NCBI RefSeq assembly: GCF_000463155.2
Contig: NZ_AWFZ01000030.1
Location: forward strand, 259,596-323,595
Reading direction: 5' to 3'
Source of the DNA: Siccibacter turicensis LMG 23730
Lineage (GTDB): Bacteria > Pseudomonadota > Gammaproteobacteria > Enterobacterales > Enterobacteriaceae
DNA length: 64,000 nt
The notes beneath the pieces are model-generated. The model worked only from the letters and a program-made list of their open reading frames with translations. It was not told the origin of the DNA and made no database searches. Of this stretch, positions 48,419 through 58,968 are shown in pieces. The position numbers were made by a program, and so were the translations under genes. The first letter of the stretch is position 1; the number at the start of each line of letters is the position of its first letter.

Positions 48419-50125
48419 GTGCACGAAATTTTTGACATGCTGCTGGCCGTGTTCGACCGCGCCGCGCTGATGCTTATCTGCCTGTTTTTCCTGATCCGTA
48501 TTCGCCTGTTCCGCGAGCTGCTGCATAAAAATGCGCATACGCCGAAGGAGCTGTTGGCCGTCACCGCCATCTTCTCGATGTTCGCACTGTTCAGCACCTG
48601 GTCCGGGGTCCACGTCGAAGGCTCGCTGGTGAACGTGCGTATCATCGCGGTGATGGCGGGCGGCATTCTGTTTGGCCCCTGGGTCGGGGCGATTACCGGG
48701 GTTATTGCCGGGGTGCATCGCTACCTGATTGATATCGGCGGCATTACCTCGATTCCCTGCCTGATTACCAGCATCACCGCCGGTTTCATCGCCGGGTGGA
48801 TCCACGTCAAAGTGCCTAAAGCGCAGCGCTGGCGCGCCGGGATCCTCGGCGGGATGCTGTGCGAAACCCTGACCATGATCCTGGTGGTGGCCTGGGCACC
48901 GTCCGTGTCGCTGGGGCTGGATATCGTGTCGAAAATCGGCATTCCGATGATCCTCGGCACCGTGTCGATCGGTTTTATCGTGCTGCTGGTGCAGAGCGTC
49001 GAGGGCGAAAAAGAGGCAATCGCCGCGCGGCAGGCGAAACTGGCTCTCGACATCGCCAACAAAACCCTGCCGCTGTTCCGCAAAGTGAATACCGCGTCGC
49101 TGCGCCAGGTGTGCGACATCATCCGCCGCGATATTAACGCCGACGCCGTTGCCATCACCAATAACGAGCGGGTGCTGGCCTACGTGGGCGTTGGCGAAGC
49201 GAACTACCGGCAGGGCAACGACTCCCTGAGTCCCACCACCGTGCAGGCGATCCGCTACGGGAAAATCATCATCAAGAATAACGACGAGGCGCACCGCACG
49301 CCGGAGATCCACTCGATGATTGTGATCCCGCTGTGGGAAAAAGGGGAAGTCACCGGCACGCTGAAGATTTACTACTGCCATGCGCACCAGATCACCTCCT
49401 CGCTACAGGAGATGGCGGTGGGGCTGTCGCAGATTATCTCCACCCAGCTGGAGGTGTCGCGCGCCGAGCAGCTGCGCGAGATGGCAAACAAGGCGGAACT
49501 GCGGGCGCTGCAGAGCAAAATCAATCCGCATTTCCTGTTTAACGCCCTGAACGCAATCTCCTCTTCAATACGCCTGAATCCGGACACCGCGCGCCAGCTG
49601 ATTTACAACCTGTCGCGCTACCTGCGCTACAACATCGAGCTAAAAGATGACGAGCAGATCGACATCAAGCGCGAGCTGTACCAGATCAAAGACTACATCG
49701 CTATCGAGCAGGCGCGCTTCGGCGATAAGCTGACGGTGATCTATGACATCGATGAAGAGGTAAGTTGCCTGGTGCCGAGCCTGCTGATTCAGCCGCTGGT
49801 GGAGAACGCCATCGTGCACGGTATACAGCCGCGCAAGGGTAAAGGCGTGGTCACGATAAGCGTGGCCGAGGTGGGTAACCGGGTTCGGATTGCGGTGCGC
49901 GATACCGGACACGGCATCGACCCGCAGGTGATTGAGCGCGTGGAGGCCAACGAGATGCCGGGCAATAAAATTGGCCTGCTCAACGTGCATCACCGCGTCA
50001 AGCTGCTGTATGGCGAAGGGCTGCATATCCGTCGCCTGGAGCCGGGCACCGAGATAGCGTTTTACGTTCCGAATACCGCCCCACCGCAGCAGACGCCCGC
50101 CCCATGGCCCGAGGAGAGAGCATGA
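48419..50125 (+). CDS. pyrS: Pyruvate-sensing histidine kinase PyrS (YpdA)
   Basis: A LytS-type sensor kinase; in E. coli PyrS with PyrR responds to extracellular pyruvate. The 568 residues (E. coli 565) have a 5TM-5TMR_LYT membrane input (1-185), GAF domain (about 220-350), the phospho-acceptor His in [16 protein letters not shown], and an ATPase domain ([16 protein letters not shown]). I start at GTG 48419 ([13 protein letters not shown] in E. coli style), although a frame extends 49 codons further; no good ribosome site supports either. The stop overlaps the pyrR start (ATGA). Confidence 0.95.
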   Translation: MHEIFDMLLAVFDRAALMLICLFFLIRIRLFRELLHKNAHTPKELLAVTAIFSMFALFSTWSGVHVEGSLVNVRIIAVMAGGILFGPWVGAITGVIAGVHRYLIDIGGITSIPCLITSITAGFIAGWIHVKVPKAQRWRAGILGGMLCETLTMILVVAWAPSVSLGLDIVSKIGIPMILGTVSIGFIVLLVQSVEGEKEAIAARQAKLALDIANKTLPLFRKVNTASLRQVCDIIRRDINADAVAITNNERVLAYVGVGEANYRQGNDSLSPTTVQAIRYGKIIIKNNDEAHRTPEIHSMIVIPLWEKGEVTGTLKIYYCHAHQITSSLQEMAVGLSQIISTQLEVSRAEQLREMANKAELRALQSKINPHFLFNALNAISSSIRLNPDTARQLIYNLSRYLRYNIELKDDEQIDIKRELYQIKDYIAIEQARFGDKLTVIYDIDEEVSCLVPSLLIQPLVENAIVHGIQPRKGKGVVTISVAEVGNRVRIAVRDTGHGIDPQVIERVEANEMPGNKIGLLNVHHRVKLLYGEGLHIRRLEPGTEIAFYVPNTAPPQQTPAPWPEERA

Positions 50126-50853
50126 AAGTCATCATCGTCGAAGATGAAGTGCTGGCTCAGCAGGAGCTGAGCTGGCTGATTAAGACCCACAGCCAGATGG
50201 AGATCGTCGGGGTTTTTGAAGACGGGCTGGACGTGCTGAAATTTTTGCAGCACAACAAGGTGGACGCCATCTTCCTGGATATCAATATTCCCTCTCTCGA
50301 CGGGGTGCTGCTGGCGCAAAACATCAGCCAGTTCGCGCATAAACCCTTCATCGTGTTTATCACCGCCTGGAAGGAACATGCGGTGGAAGCCTTCGAGCTG
50401 GAGGCGTTCGACTACATCCTCAAACCCTACCAGGAGTCGCGCATCATCACGATGCTGCAAAAGCTGGAGGCCGCGGCGCAACAGCAGCATCAGCCCCAGA
50501 GCGCCGCGCCGGTAAACCGTGAAAGCGCCACCATCAATTTGATCAAAGATGAGCGCATTATCGTTACCGATATCAACGACATCTACTACGCCGAAGCGCA
50601 TGAGAAGATGACCTTCGTGTATACGCGTAAAGAAGCCTATGTGATGCCGATGAACATCACCGAGTTTTGCAGCCGGCTGCCCGAGGCGCACTTCTTCCGC
50701 TGCCACCGCTCGTACTGTGTGAACCTGAGTAAAATCCGCGAGATCGAACCCTGGTTCAACAACACCTATATTCTCCGCCTGCGCGACCTGGAGTTTCAGG
50801 TGCCGGTCAGCCGCAGCAAAGTGAAAGAGTTTCGCCAGCTGATGCGCCTGTAG
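50122..50853 (+). CDS. pyrR: LytTR response regulator PyrR (YpdB)
   Basis: The partner of PyrS; in E. coli it activates yhjX, a pyruvate-related transporter gene. The 243 residues comprise a receiver domain with phospho-acceptor Asp53 (IFLDINIPS) and Lys in LKPYQESR, then a LytTR DNA-binding domain (about 140-243, [15 protein letters not shown]). ATG 50122 has GAGGAGAG upstream and overlaps the pyrS stop by four bases. Confidence 0.96.
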   Translation: MKVIIVEDEVLAQQELSWLIKTHSQMEIVGVFEDGLDVLKFLQHNKVDAIFLDINIPSLDGVLLAQNISQFAHKPFIVFITAWKEHAVEAFELEAFDYILKPYQESRIITMLQKLEAAAQQQHQPQSAAPVNRESATINLIKDERIIVTDINDIYYAEAHEKMTFVYTRKEAYVMPMNITEFCSRLPEAHFFRCHRSYCVNLSKIREIEPWFNNTYILRLRDLEFQVPVSRSKVKEFRQLMRL

Positions 50854-50861
50854 CGCGCAAT

Positions 50862-50889
50862 AAAAAAGGCGCCCGTCGGCGCCCTTTTT
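50862..50889. terminator. Bidirectional pyrR/glk terminator
   Basis: AAAAAA-GGCGCC-CGTC-GGCGCC-C-TTTTT between convergent genes. Confidence 0.92.
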
Positions 50890-50905
50890 GTTTACGGCCT
50901 GGTGC

Positions 50906-51871
50906 TTACAGAATCTGCCCCAGCGTCTGACGCAGATGCGCGCCGGCGCCCAGCAGCCCCGGGTTCTCATGCACAATCAGATAGACCGGGATGTCCTGCA
51001 CGTAGCTGCGGAAGCGCCCTTTGTCTTCGAACCCGCCGCGGAAACCCGACGAGGTAAAGAAGTCGAGGAAGCGCGGCACAATGCCACCCGCGATGTAGAC
51101 GCCGCCAAAGGTGCCAAGGTTCAGCGCCAGGTTACCGCCGAAGCGTCCCATGATGACGCAGAACAGCGACAGCGCGCGGCGGCAGTCGATGCAGCTATCC
51201 GCCAGGGCGCGGGTGGTGATCTCTTTCGGCTGCAGGTTTTCCGGCAGGCGTCCGTCAGACTTAACGATCGCGCGGTAGAGGTTCACCAGCCCAGGGCCTG
51301 ACAGCACGCGCTCGGCAGAAACGTGGCCCAGCTCGGCGCGCAGCTCTTCGAGGATAATGCCCTCTTCTTCGCTGTTCGGGGCGAAATCCACGTGGCCGCC
51401 CTCGCCCGGCAGGCTCACCCAGCGCTGAGCAACATGCACCAGATGCGCGACGCCCAGCCCAGTGCCGGCGCCGTAAACGGCAATCGGTTTGCCTTCGACA
51501 GGCTCCGTCCCGCCAAACTGGATCAGGTGATCGCGGTTCAGCATCGGGATGGCCATTGAGACGGCGGTGAAGTCGTTGATGATTTCGAGATGGTCAAAGC
51601 CAAGGTTGGCTTTCATTTCGGCAATGGAGAATGCCCAGGTGTGATTGGTCATCGCTACCCAGTCACCGGTGATGGGGCAGGCAATGGCGATACAGCCATC
51701 GGTCACCACCACGTTTTGCTCGGCGAGGTAAACGCGTACCACCGCTTCCAGAGACGGGTAATCCAGCCCGGACCAGGTCTTCTCGTGTGAAATTTCCCCG
51801 GTCGCGACATCACAAAGCGCCAGACGGGCGTTGGTCCCACCCACATCACCCACCAAAGCATATTTTGTCAT
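50906..51871 (-). CDS. glk: Glucokinase Glk
   Basis: Glucokinase phosphorylates free intracellular glucose with ATP. 321 residues as in E. coli Glk. The N-terminal [12 protein letters not shown] (8-19) binds ATP phosphates, [12 protein letters not shown] holds the catalytic Asp region, and [10 protein letters not shown] is near the C-terminus. It converges on pyrR and is divergent from an aldo-keto reductase. Confidence 0.97.
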   Translation of the reverse strand: MTKYALVGDVGGTNARLALCDVATGEISHEKTWSGLDYPSLEAVVRVYLAEQNVVVTDGCIAIACPITGDWVAMTNHTWAFSIAEMKANLGFDHLEIINDFTAVSMAIPMLNRDHLIQFGGTEPVEGKPIAVYGAGTGLGVAHLVHVAQRWVSLPGEGGHVDFAPNSEEEGIILEELRAELGHVSAERVLSGPGLVNLYRAIVKSDGRLPENLQPKEITTRALADSCIDCRRALSLFCVIMGRFGGNLALNLGTFGGVYIAGGIVPRFLDFFTSSGFRGGFEDKGRFRSYVQDIPVYLIVHENPGLLGAGAHLRQTLGQIL

Positions 51872-52262
51872 TATTCAACTGCTCCGCTAAATTCAGAATA
51901 AGTCCCCGCCACACTGTAATTTCAAGGGGCGCGAACAACAATGACCATAGCATAAGGCCGCCGGTATTATTGAAGCAAATCACAGAAAGCCCCGGCTTTT
52001 CAGTCCTTTTACCCCACCTGACCATCAGGTCAGAGGCATCACGCGCCGGCAAGCGGAATCTTCTGCTTATCCACACCATCGGGATATGCCATGCTTTGAA
52101 AGCGCTACCACGCTTGCGCCGTTTCTGCCTGCGCCGGGATGTGATCCGATTCAAAGAAATCAGCGCTGAAACGCCACTGAAGGCCAGGAACGCGTAGGGT
52201 GTCGCTGGGTAAGAGGCAATGTAACCGCATACACTTATTGTTGATTGATGAGGGGCCGTCCG
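51872..52262. promoter_or_regulatory. glk/aldo-keto reductase divergent region
   Basis: These 391 bases carry no gene I can support. A TGAAAC half-site (52165-52170 area) recalls the Cra motif, which controls glk in E. coli, but the partner half is poor, so I do not call a site. Confidence 0.4.
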
Positions 52263-53252
52263 ATGGGCTATCAGCCAGATGCATCACGTTATCAGAACAT
52301 GGAATACCGCCGCTGCGGGCGCAGCGGCCTGAAGCTGCCCGCGATTTCTCTGGGGCTGTGGCACAACTTTGGCGATGCGACGCTGGTCGAGAACAGCCGC
52401 CAGCTGCTGCGCCGGGCGTTTGATCTTGGCATCACCCATTTCGATCTCGCCAATAACTACGGGCCACCGCCCGGCTCCGCCGAAAGCAACTTCGGTCGCA
52501 TTCTGAAAGAGGATTTCAGCGGCTGGCGCGACGAGCTGATCCTCTCCACCAAAGCGGGCTACACCATGTGGGACGGCCCCTACGGCGACTGGGGTTCACG
52601 CAAGTATCTGATTTCCAGCCTCGACCAGAGCCTGAAGCGCATGGGCGTGGAGTACGTGGATATTTTCTACCACCACCGCCCGGATCCGGACACGCCGCTT
52701 GAAGAAACCATGCGGGCGCTGGACCATGTGGTACGCCAGGGGAAAGCGCTGTACGTGGGCCTGTCCAACTACCCCACCGCGCGCGCCGCCGAGGCCATCG
52801 ACATCCTGAACCAGCTGGGTACGCCCTGCCTTATCCATCAGCCGAAATACTCTATGTTTGAGCGTTGGGTGGAAGAGAGCCTGCTCGACGTGTTGCAGGA
52901 GAAAGGCGTGGGCAGCATCGCCTTTTCGCCGCTGGCGGGCGGGCAGCTTACCGACCGCTATCTCAACGGTATTCCGCCCGACTCCCGTGCGGCGAGCGAC
53001 AGCCGTTTTCTCAACCCGGAGCAGATTACCGACGAGAAGCTCGAGAAGGTGCGCAAGCTGAACGCTATCGCGGCGCAGCGCGGGCAGAAGCTGTCGCAGA
53101 TGGCGCTGGCCTGGGTACTGCGCGACGACAAGGTGACCTCGGTGCTGATTGGCGCCAGCAAAACCGCGCAAATCGATGATGCGGTGGCAATGCTGCAACA
53201 TCGCCAGTTCACGCCTGAGGAGTGCCAGGCGATAGACGCTATTCTCGGGTAG
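52263..53252 (+). CDS. Aldo-keto reductase, YghZ/GpR-like
   Basis: A 329-residue NADPH-dependent aldo-keto reductase of the voltage-channel-beta/YghZ group. Matches to YghZ-type sequence: YRRCGRSGLKLPAISLGLWHN, THFDLANNYGPPPGSAE (catalytic Asp/Tyr), LSTKAGYTMWDGPYG (Lys), DIFYHHRPD (His), and VTSVLIGASK for NADPH. YghZ (L-glyceraldehyde 3-phosphate reductase) also detoxifies methylglyoxal; similar activity is inferred. Start ATG 52263 (MGYQPDASRYQNMEYR) has GAGGGG upstream. E. coli has no such gene at glk. Confidence 0.9.
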   Translation: MGYQPDASRYQNMEYRRCGRSGLKLPAISLGLWHNFGDATLVENSRQLLRRAFDLGITHFDLANNYGPPPGSAESNFGRILKEDFSGWRDELILSTKAGYTMWDGPYGDWGSRKYLISSLDQSLKRMGVEYVDIFYHHRPDPDTPLEETMRALDHVVRQGKALYVGLSNYPTARAAEAIDILNQLGTPCLIHQPKYSMFERWVEESLLDVLQEKGVGSIAFSPLAGGQLTDRYLNGIPPDSRAASDSRFLNPEQITDEKLEKVRKLNAIAAQRGQKLSQMALAWVLRDDKVTSVLIGASKTAQIDDAVAMLQHRQFTPEECQAIDAILG

Positions 53253-53388
53253 GCGGCTCATTTAGGATTAACCTTAAATTTGCCGTTATCGCCCCTGATT
53301 CAGAGTAAAAGCAATGCTCAGGGGCTTTACAGCTACGTACCATTCTTCTCATAAGGCCTCTGGGGCCACGATCGTGAGGAGAAAAAGT

Positions 53389-53724
53389 ATGTTCAGGTCA
53401 CTGATTCTTGCAGCAGCGCTTCTGGTCGCCACACCAATGGTTGCCAACGCGGGCGAAATCACCCTGTTGCCATCGATAAAATTACAAATTGGCGATCGCG
53501 ACAACTACGGTAACTACTGGGACGGTGGCCGCTGGCGCGACCGGGATTACTGGCATCATAACTATGAATGGCGCAAAAACCGCTGGCATCGCCACGACAA
53601 TGGCCTGCATCGCGGCTGGGACAAACGTAACGCCTACGAGCGCGGCTACCGTGAAGGCTGGCGCGACCGCGATGACCATCGCGGACCGGGACGACGCGGT
53701 CACGGGCATGGCCATCACCACTGA
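53389..53724 (+). CDS. ypeC: YpeC family periplasmic protein
   Basis: A 111-residue secreted protein of DUF2502 type (E. coli YpeC 108). The signal peptide ends VANA (cleavage after Ala21); the mature start [17 protein letters not shown] is followed by a strongly Trp/Arg/Asp-rich region ([25 protein letters not shown]) and a His/Gly tail. The tail could bind metal, which is only a guess, though mntH is next to it. Function unknown. GAGGAG precedes ATG 53389. Confidence 0.92.
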   Translation: MFRSLILAAALLVATPMVANAGEITLLPSIKLQIGDRDNYGNYWDGGRWRDRDYWHHNYEWRKNRWHRHDNGLHRGWDKRNAYERGYREGWRDRDDHRGPGRRGHGHGHHH

Positions 53725-53728
53725 TAAC

Positions 53729-53756
53729 AAAAAAGGGAGCCGCGGCTCCCTTTTTT
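53729..53756. terminator. Bidirectional ypeC/mntH terminator
   Basis: GGGAGCCGCGGCTCCC palindrome (53735-53750) flanked by A6 and T6. Confidence 0.93.
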
Positions 53757-53767
53757 ATTGGCTACGG

Positions 53768-55006
53768 CTACAGCCCCATCACGGTACCCACCAGCAGCCA
53801 GAGATTCAGCGCCACCACCAGCACCACAATCAGCCAGCCGGTGCGGCGCACCAGCGTAGTGTTCACCAGATCGCCCATCAGCGTTTTGTCGCTGGTAAAA
53901 ATCAGCAGCGGGATCAGGGCCAATGCGATACCGAAGCTCAACAGCACCTGGCTCATCACCAGAATTCGGGTTGGATCGAGGCCCATCAGAATAACGATAA
54001 ACGACGGCGCCATGGTGATTGACCGACGCACCCACAGCGGAATGTAGAAACGCACAAACCCCTGCATCACCACCTGCCCTGCCAGGGTTCCCACCACGGT
54101 AGAGGAGAGACCCGCGGCGACCAGACTTAACCCGAAGATGGTGGCGGCGGCATGGCTCAGCAGCGGCTCCAGCGTCAGGTAGGCTTCATCCAGATCCGCC
54201 ACGCCGGTATGACCGCTAAAGTGGAACGCGGCGGCGGCGGTCGCCATCATCGCCAGGTTAACGAAGCCGGCAATGGTCATGGCAATCGCCACGTCCCATT
54301 TGGTGGCGCTGTAGCGCTCCTTGCGGTTGCCGTCGTGCTGGTTCTGGGTCAGGGAGGAGTGCAGGTAAATAACGTGCGGCATAATGGTCGCACCCAGCAC
54401 CCCGGCGGCAAGGTAAACCGCTTCGGTGTTCGGCAGGCTTGGGATCAGCATCCCTTTACCCAACGGCGCCAGCGCCGGCTGAGAAAAGATCAGTTCAACG
54501 ATATAGGCGGCGGCGACAAACAGCAGCAGGCCGCCAATCACCCGCTCCAGCGGTTTCTGACCGCGGCTTTGCAGCATCAGGATCAGGAAGGTGGCGATAC
54601 CGGTCAGGATCGCGCCCTGCAACAGGGAAACGCCAAGGATCAGCTTGAAGCCGATAGCCGCACCGATAAATTCAGCCAGATCGGTCGCCATGGCGATGAT
54701 CTCCGCCTGTATCCAGTAAAACCACACCACCGGGCGCGGATAGCGATCGCGGATCTGTTCGGCGAGGTTGGTGCCGGTGGCAATGCCCAGCTTGGCGGAG
54801 AGCACCTGAATCAGCATCGCCATCAGGTTTGCCCAGACCACTACCCACAGGAGCTGGTAGCCAAAGGCCGCCCCGGCCTGGATGTTGGTGGCGAAATTAC
54901 CCGGATCGATATAGCCAATCGCGGCGATAAATGCCGGTCCCATCAGGGCAAGCCGCATTTTGCGCGCTGCACGCCCACTGCTTGAATCAACGCGACTGTT
55001 CGTCAT
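53768..55006 (-). CDS. mntH: Proton-coupled Mn2+/divalent metal transporter MntH
   Basis: MntH is the Nramp-family importer of Mn2+ (and Fe2+). 412 residues as in E. coli, with eleven membrane segments, the TM1 metal-site motif [10 protein letters not shown] and the TM6 motif [11 protein letters not shown]. The upstream DNA has MntR and Fur boxes, the known dual repression by Mn and Fe. It converges on ypeC and is divergent from nupC. Confidence 0.97.
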   Translation of the reverse strand: MTNSRVDSSSGRAARKMRLALMGPAFIAAIGYIDPGNFATNIQAGAAFGYQLLWVVVWANLMAMLIQVLSAKLGIATGTNLAEQIRDRYPRPVVWFYWIQAEIIAMATDLAEFIGAAIGFKLILGVSLLQGAILTGIATFLILMLQSRGQKPLERVIGGLLLFVAAAYIVELIFSQPALAPLGKGMLIPSLPNTEAVYLAAGVLGATIMPHVIYLHSSLTQNQHDGNRKERYSATKWDVAIAMTIAGFVNLAMMATAAAAFHFSGHTGVADLDEAYLTLEPLLSHAAATIFGLSLVAAGLSSTVVGTLAGQVVMQGFVRFYIPLWVRRSITMAPSFIVILMGLDPTRILVMSQVLLSFGIALALIPLLIFTSDKTLMGDLVNTTLVRRTGWLIVVLVVALNLWLLVGTVMGL

Positions 55007-55022
55007 GCTCTGCCTCAGAGAT

Positions 55023-55036
55023 ATAGCCTTTGCTAT
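55023..55036. promoter_or_regulatory. MntR box of mntH
   Basis: ATAGC-CTTT-GCTAT, an inverted repeat 17 bases before the mntH ATG, like the E. coli MntR site at mntH. Confidence 0.85.
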
Positions 55037-55057
55037 GTTTCATGCTATCAAAATGCG

Positions 55058-55076
55058 AATGATTATCAAGATCATT
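55058..55076. promoter_or_regulatory. Fur box of mntH
   Basis: AATGATTATCAAGATCATT matches the Fur palindrome GATAATGATWATCATTATC in its AATGAT/ATCATT halves. Confidence 0.7.
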
Positions 55077-55216
55077 AATCGCGATTTTACGAATGGTTCT
55101 GATAGCCGGAAACATGGAAGGCAGGAGTATGAAAAGACGCCCGTTACCCACGGTACGTAATGAAAAGTGTAGCACAGCGATTTAACTTTTCACTTCTTTA
55201 CTTAACATCGGCGAAA

Positions 55217-55251
55217 TGTATGACAGATCACTATTTTTGAGTCACGTCACA
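55217..55251. promoter_or_regulatory. Two CRP-type sites upstream of nupC
   Basis: TGTAT-GACAGA-TCACT (55217-55232) and TTTGA-GTCACG-TCACA (55236-55251), centres 19 bases apart. nupC of E. coli is controlled by CRP and CytR, which often binds between such a pair. Confidence 0.6.
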
Positions 55252-55346
55252 CGTCATTACTATAGTGTGCATTTGATCTCGTTTTATTCATCCTTGTTGC
55301 ATAGAATGTGCACCGAAACTTAACCTGCCTCATATTCGGAGCACAC

Positions 55347-56531
55347 ATGTCCCGCGTTCTGCATTTTATTCTGGCGCTCGCCGTTGTTGCGCTGCTTGCC
55401 TTGCTGGTCAGCACTGACCGCAAGAAAATTCGTATACCTTATATTGGCCTGCTGTTAGTCATTGAAGTTCTGCTCGCGTGGTTCTTCCTTAACTCTAACG
55501 TCGGTCTGGGCTTTGTAAAAGGCTTCGCCGATATGTTCGAGAAACTGTTAGGTTTCGCGAACGAAGGGACGAACTTTGTGTTTGGCAATATGAACGACCA
55601 GGGACTGGCATTCTTCTTCCTGAAAGTACTCTGCCCCATCGTGTTCATTTCAGCGTTGATTGGTATTTTGCAGCATATTCGCGTGCTGCCAATTGTTATC
55701 CGGGCTATCGGTACGGTTCTCTCTAAAGTGAACGGTATGGGTAAACTGGAATCCTTCAACGCGGTAAGCTCACTGATTCTGGGACAGTCAGAAAACTTCA
55801 TCGCCTATAAAGACATTCTCGGCAAAATGTCGCGCAACCGCATGTACACCATGGCGGCTACCGCGATGTCTACCGTGTCGATGTCCATCGTCGGCGCATA
55901 CATGACCATGCTGAAGCCGCAATATGTGGTGGCGGCGCTGATCCTGAACATGTTCAGCACCTTCATCGTGCTCTCCATTATCAACCCGTACCGCGTTGAA
56001 AATGAAGAAGACCTGCAGATGGCTAACCTGCATGAAGGTCAGAGCTTCTTTGAAATGCTCGGCGAATACATTCTGGCCGGTTTTAAAGTGGCCATTATCG
56101 TTGCCGCGATGCTGATTGGTTTTATCGCCCTCATCTCCGGCCTGAACGCGCTGTTCGCCGCGGTGCTGGGTATCTCCTTCCAGGGTATCCTCGGGTATAT
56201 CTTCTATCCGGTTGCCTGGGTGATGGGTGTGCCGGCGCACGAAGCGCTGCAGGTTGGCAGCATCATGGCAACCAAACTGGTCTCTAACGAATTCGTTGCG
56301 ATGATGGATCTGCAGAAGATTGCCGGTACGCTGACGCCGCGTGCGGAAGGCATTCTCTCCGTGTTCCTGGTTTCCTTCGCTAACTTCTCGTCCATCGGGA
56401 TTATTGCAGGCGCGATTAAAGGCCTGAACGAAGAACAGGGCAACGTGGTATCACGCTTTGGTCTGAAGCTGGTTTACGGCTCTACGCTGGTGAGCGTGCT
56501 CTCCGCGTCAATTGCCGCGCTGGTACTCTAA
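55347..56531 (+). CDS. nupC: Nucleoside:proton symporter NupC
   Basis: NupC imports pyrimidine and adenine nucleosides (not guanosine). 394 residues (E. coli 400), CNT family, eight to ten membrane segments, with [31 protein letters not shown] and [17 protein letters not shown] as the nucleoside-site motifs. ATG 55347 ([13 protein letters not shown]) has CGGAG upstream. Confidence 0.97.
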   Translation: MSRVLHFILALAVVALLALLVSTDRKKIRIPYIGLLLVIEVLLAWFFLNSNVGLGFVKGFADMFEKLLGFANEGTNFVFGNMNDQGLAFFFLKVLCPIVFISALIGILQHIRVLPIVIRAIGTVLSKVNGMGKLESFNAVSSLILGQSENFIAYKDILGKMSRNRMYTMAATAMSTVSMSIVGAYMTMLKPQYVVAALILNMFSTFIVLSIINPYRVENEEDLQMANLHEGQSFFEMLGEYILAGFKVAIIVAAMLIGFIALISGLNALFAAVLGISFQGILGYIFYPVAWVMGVPAHEALQVGSIMATKLVSNEFVAMMDLQKIAGTLTPRAEGILSVFLVSFANFSSIGIIAGAIKGLNEEQGNVVSRFGLKLVYGSTLVSVLSASIAALVL

Positions 56532-56543
56532 GTTTCGCCAGAT

Positions 56544-56574
56544 AAAAAACCGGAGCCTCGGCTCCGGTTTTTTT
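56544..56574. terminator. Bidirectional nupC/pdeA terminator
   Basis: AAAAAA-CCGGAGCC-TC-GGCTCCGG-TTTTTTT; the last T bases reach the pdeA stop codon. Confidence 0.93.
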
Positions 56575-58765
56575 ATGGGCGCAATTCCATCAGCGGCTGT
56601 GGTTTCCCGGTATACCAGCCCTGAAGATAATTCACCCCGAGGCTTAGCAGCAGGTCGCGCTGCGCTGCGGTTTCGACATACTCCGCCACCACGCACAGGG
56701 ATTTCACCCGCGCCATCTCGCAGATGGATTTCACAATCATGGCGTCCATCGAATCGGTCAGAATATCCTTCACAAAGCAGCCATCAATCTTGATGATATT
56801 GGCCTGCAAACGCTTCAGCCGTTCGTAGTTGGCATACCCGGTGCCGAAATCATCAATCGCGATTTTGAATCCCGCCTCGCGCAGCACCGTGATGTTCTGG
56901 ATGCTCGTTTCAGAGTGGGAGAACGCCTGCTCTTCGGTAATCTCCACGATGACATGGGCAATCGGCACGGCGTAACGCCGGAACAGCGTGATGATGTGCT
57001 GGGCGGTGTCTTTACGCATCAGGGTAAACGGCATCAGGTTTACCGAAAAACGCGCCCCGCTGCCGGTATGGGGATGCGCCTGTAGCCAGGCCAGCATGGT
57101 TTCGACCACCAGCAGATCGAAGCGGTCGCTGAGGTTGAACTGGGCAATGATCGGAATAAAGCGATCCGGCGTCAGCATTTCCCCATCGCAGACCAGCCGG
57201 GACAGTATTTCGTGATAGCCCTGGCCGCCCGCATCGACAATGGGCTGGGCGTAGAGCATCACACTCCCTTCATCCAGCGCGCGCTTCACCTTCTGCAGCA
57301 TCAGCACCTGCCCGCTGGTCTGGCCGGTCACCACCGCCTGGCGGGCATTAAGCGACAGCACCCGGTCGCCGGCAGAGGCCTGTTCCGCCAGATAGCTCAG
57401 CTGGCCCAGCATCGGCTGAAGGCTGGCAACATCGGTATCGGCTACCGCCCAGGCGGCGCTGAATTCAATCTCCAGCCAGTTGTTGTTCCAGCAAATCTTC
57501 TGACTGTTGAGCAGGTCAACGATGTGCGACAGCCGCGCTTCGGGCGCCGGGCCGGTCAGGCTGATCAGCAGCTCGTTACCCGGCAACTGAAACACGCATT
57601 CTCCTTCCTGTAGCCACGGCTGGAGCAGTTGGTTAATGGTGACCTTGCAGTGCACGCGCATCATCATCCCGTAATGGCGGCTCAGAAATTCCAGATTGTT
57701 CATGCGCAGGCAGCACAACCACGGCGTCTGGCTCTGGATCAGGCTGCGCTCCAGAGCACGCAGATTGGGCAACTGGGTGAGCGGATCGGTCAGCGCCTGC
57801 TCCTGCCACAGGCGTTTCACCCATTCGCTGCGCCGAAAAATGGTGGCCATATAAAGCATGCAGATAGTAAAGGAGATAAATACCGAGAGCACAAACGACA
57901 GCGAGTATTCACTCTTCATGCCGTGCAAAAAATTATGGTTCCAGTTTAACAGCAGCCAGGCTGAAATAGCCCAGCAAACAATGATTAACCGGTGCCCCAA
58001 TCGGCGGATGCCGAGGGTAAACACGACAAAAATACTCGGAACCAGATAACCGCTGAATAACTTGGCATGGTGGGGTGAGCAGAGCAAAATTAACAATGCG
58101 CTGAGGGTAATTAACCACCCTATTACAAATGCTCTTTTTTTACGGGAAAAACAAGGAACAATACAGGCTCGCCATAATGTTCTGGCATAACGCGGCGTTA
58201 ATATCATGCGCAGCGTAAAATAAAACGTCATGGAAAATATCATCGATGCGACGATAAGACTCAGGGTATCGACAATACGAAACAGTACCGAGTCCGATAC
58301 GAAATAGGAGGCGATTTCCTGCGGAAACGTTACCCAGCGCCCCGCCAGCACCATCGTCAGCTTCATAATGCCCGGCGCCATGAAGCCCAGCCAGAAGATC
58401 CGCACGCCCATCCATTTATTCGGTAACCCAACGCGCCAGCGTGTTCCCAGAACCAGACGCACCACAGCGCAGCAGAGGAATACCGGCAGCGCCTGGCAGG
58501 CAACCAGTACTGCGTTTTGCACCAGTGAGAGCTGCCACGCATTATAATTCACCAGCGCAAGAGTGATAACTATTCCGATTATCGCCCGGCGTCCAAAAAG
58601 AAGCATTAGCGCCATCATGACGCTTAACGGCAGCCACGCGAGATAAAGCGCCTGCCCTTCGATAATCGCACGCGGGGCAATCAGGCGGGCGAACGGTAAA
58701 AAGATCGCACATAACATGAAAGCAATCAGATTGGCTTTCAGGGAGGTGTAATATTTGCTTATCAT
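56573..58765 (-). CDS. pdeA: Cyclic-di-GMP phosphodiesterase PdeA (YfeA)
   Basis: A 730-residue membrane c-di-GMP phosphodiesterase (E. coli PdeA 729). The N-terminal half is a multi-pass membrane sensor (about 1-320), then a degenerate GGDEF domain (LPGNELLISL instead of GGDEF), then EAL (about 485-725). The signature reads EILSRLV where EAxLR is usual; ITEEQAF, IAIDDFGTGYAN, IKIDGCFVKDI and AEYVET supply metal and catalytic residues, so activity is likely. It converges on nupC. Confidence 0.95.
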   Translation of the reverse strand: MISKYYTSLKANLIAFMLCAIFLPFARLIAPRAIIEGQALYLAWLPLSVMMALMLLFGRRAIIGIVITLALVNYNAWQLSLVQNAVLVACQALPVFLCCAVVRLVLGTRWRVGLPNKWMGVRIFWLGFMAPGIMKLTMVLAGRWVTFPQEIASYFVSDSVLFRIVDTLSLIVASMIFSMTFYFTLRMILTPRYARTLWRACIVPCFSRKKRAFVIGWLITLSALLILLCSPHHAKLFSGYLVPSIFVVFTLGIRRLGHRLIIVCWAISAWLLLNWNHNFLHGMKSEYSLSFVLSVFISFTICMLYMATIFRRSEWVKRLWQEQALTDPLTQLPNLRALERSLIQSQTPWLCCLRMNNLEFLSRHYGMMMRVHCKVTINQLLQPWLQEGECVFQLPGNELLISLTGPAPEARLSHIVDLLNSQKICWNNNWLEIEFSAAWAVADTDVASLQPMLGQLSYLAEQASAGDRVLSLNARQAVVTGQTSGQVLMLQKVKRALDEGSVMLYAQPIVDAGGQGYHEILSRLVCDGEMLTPDRFIPIIAQFNLSDRFDLLVVETMLAWLQAHPHTGSGARFSVNLMPFTLMRKDTAQHIITLFRRYAVPIAHVIVEITEEQAFSHSETSIQNITVLREAGFKIAIDDFGTGYANYERLKRLQANIIKIDGCFVKDILTDSMDAMIVKSICEMARVKSLCVVAEYVETAAQRDLLLSLGVNYLQGWYTGKPQPLMELRP

Positions 58766-58932
58766 TATCGTTAATAGTTCGATCTATACCGCCGGAAATA
58801 ACGGCGGGCATAGTATGTTTATTTTATGTACGAAGCAAGTTTACGATAAACGTTGAGCTAAAGGCGGCAAAGAAATAAGAATCGGTTAAATGTTTACACA
58901 TTGTTGATAAAAAAAGAGGCATGAAAGAAATC

Positions 58933-58959
58933 AAAAAACCCCCGCTTTTCAGCGAGGGT
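58933..58959 (-). terminator. tRNA-Ala operon terminator
   Basis: On the minus strand CCCTCGCT-GAAA-AGCGGGGG (one U-G pair) followed by six T, ten bases after the second tRNA. Confidence 0.9.
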
Positions 58960-58968
58960 TTCGAATGG

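Larger units (their letters stand above)
55007..55346. promoter_or_regulatory. mntH/nupC divergent control region
   Basis: These 340 bases contain no gene. The mntH side has an MntR box and a Fur box; the nupC side has two CRP-type sites and a -10 TATAGT (55261-55266). Confidence 0.7.

Noticed and set aside
48317-49387. A 356-codon minus-strand frame opposite pyrS
   Set aside because: Composition is dominated by His, Gly, Asp and Arg as expected of a reverse-complement shadow; pyrS is unambiguous on the other strand.
51872-52262. Cra site upstream of glk
   Set aside because: Only a TGAAAC half is visible; the second half does not match well enough to call.
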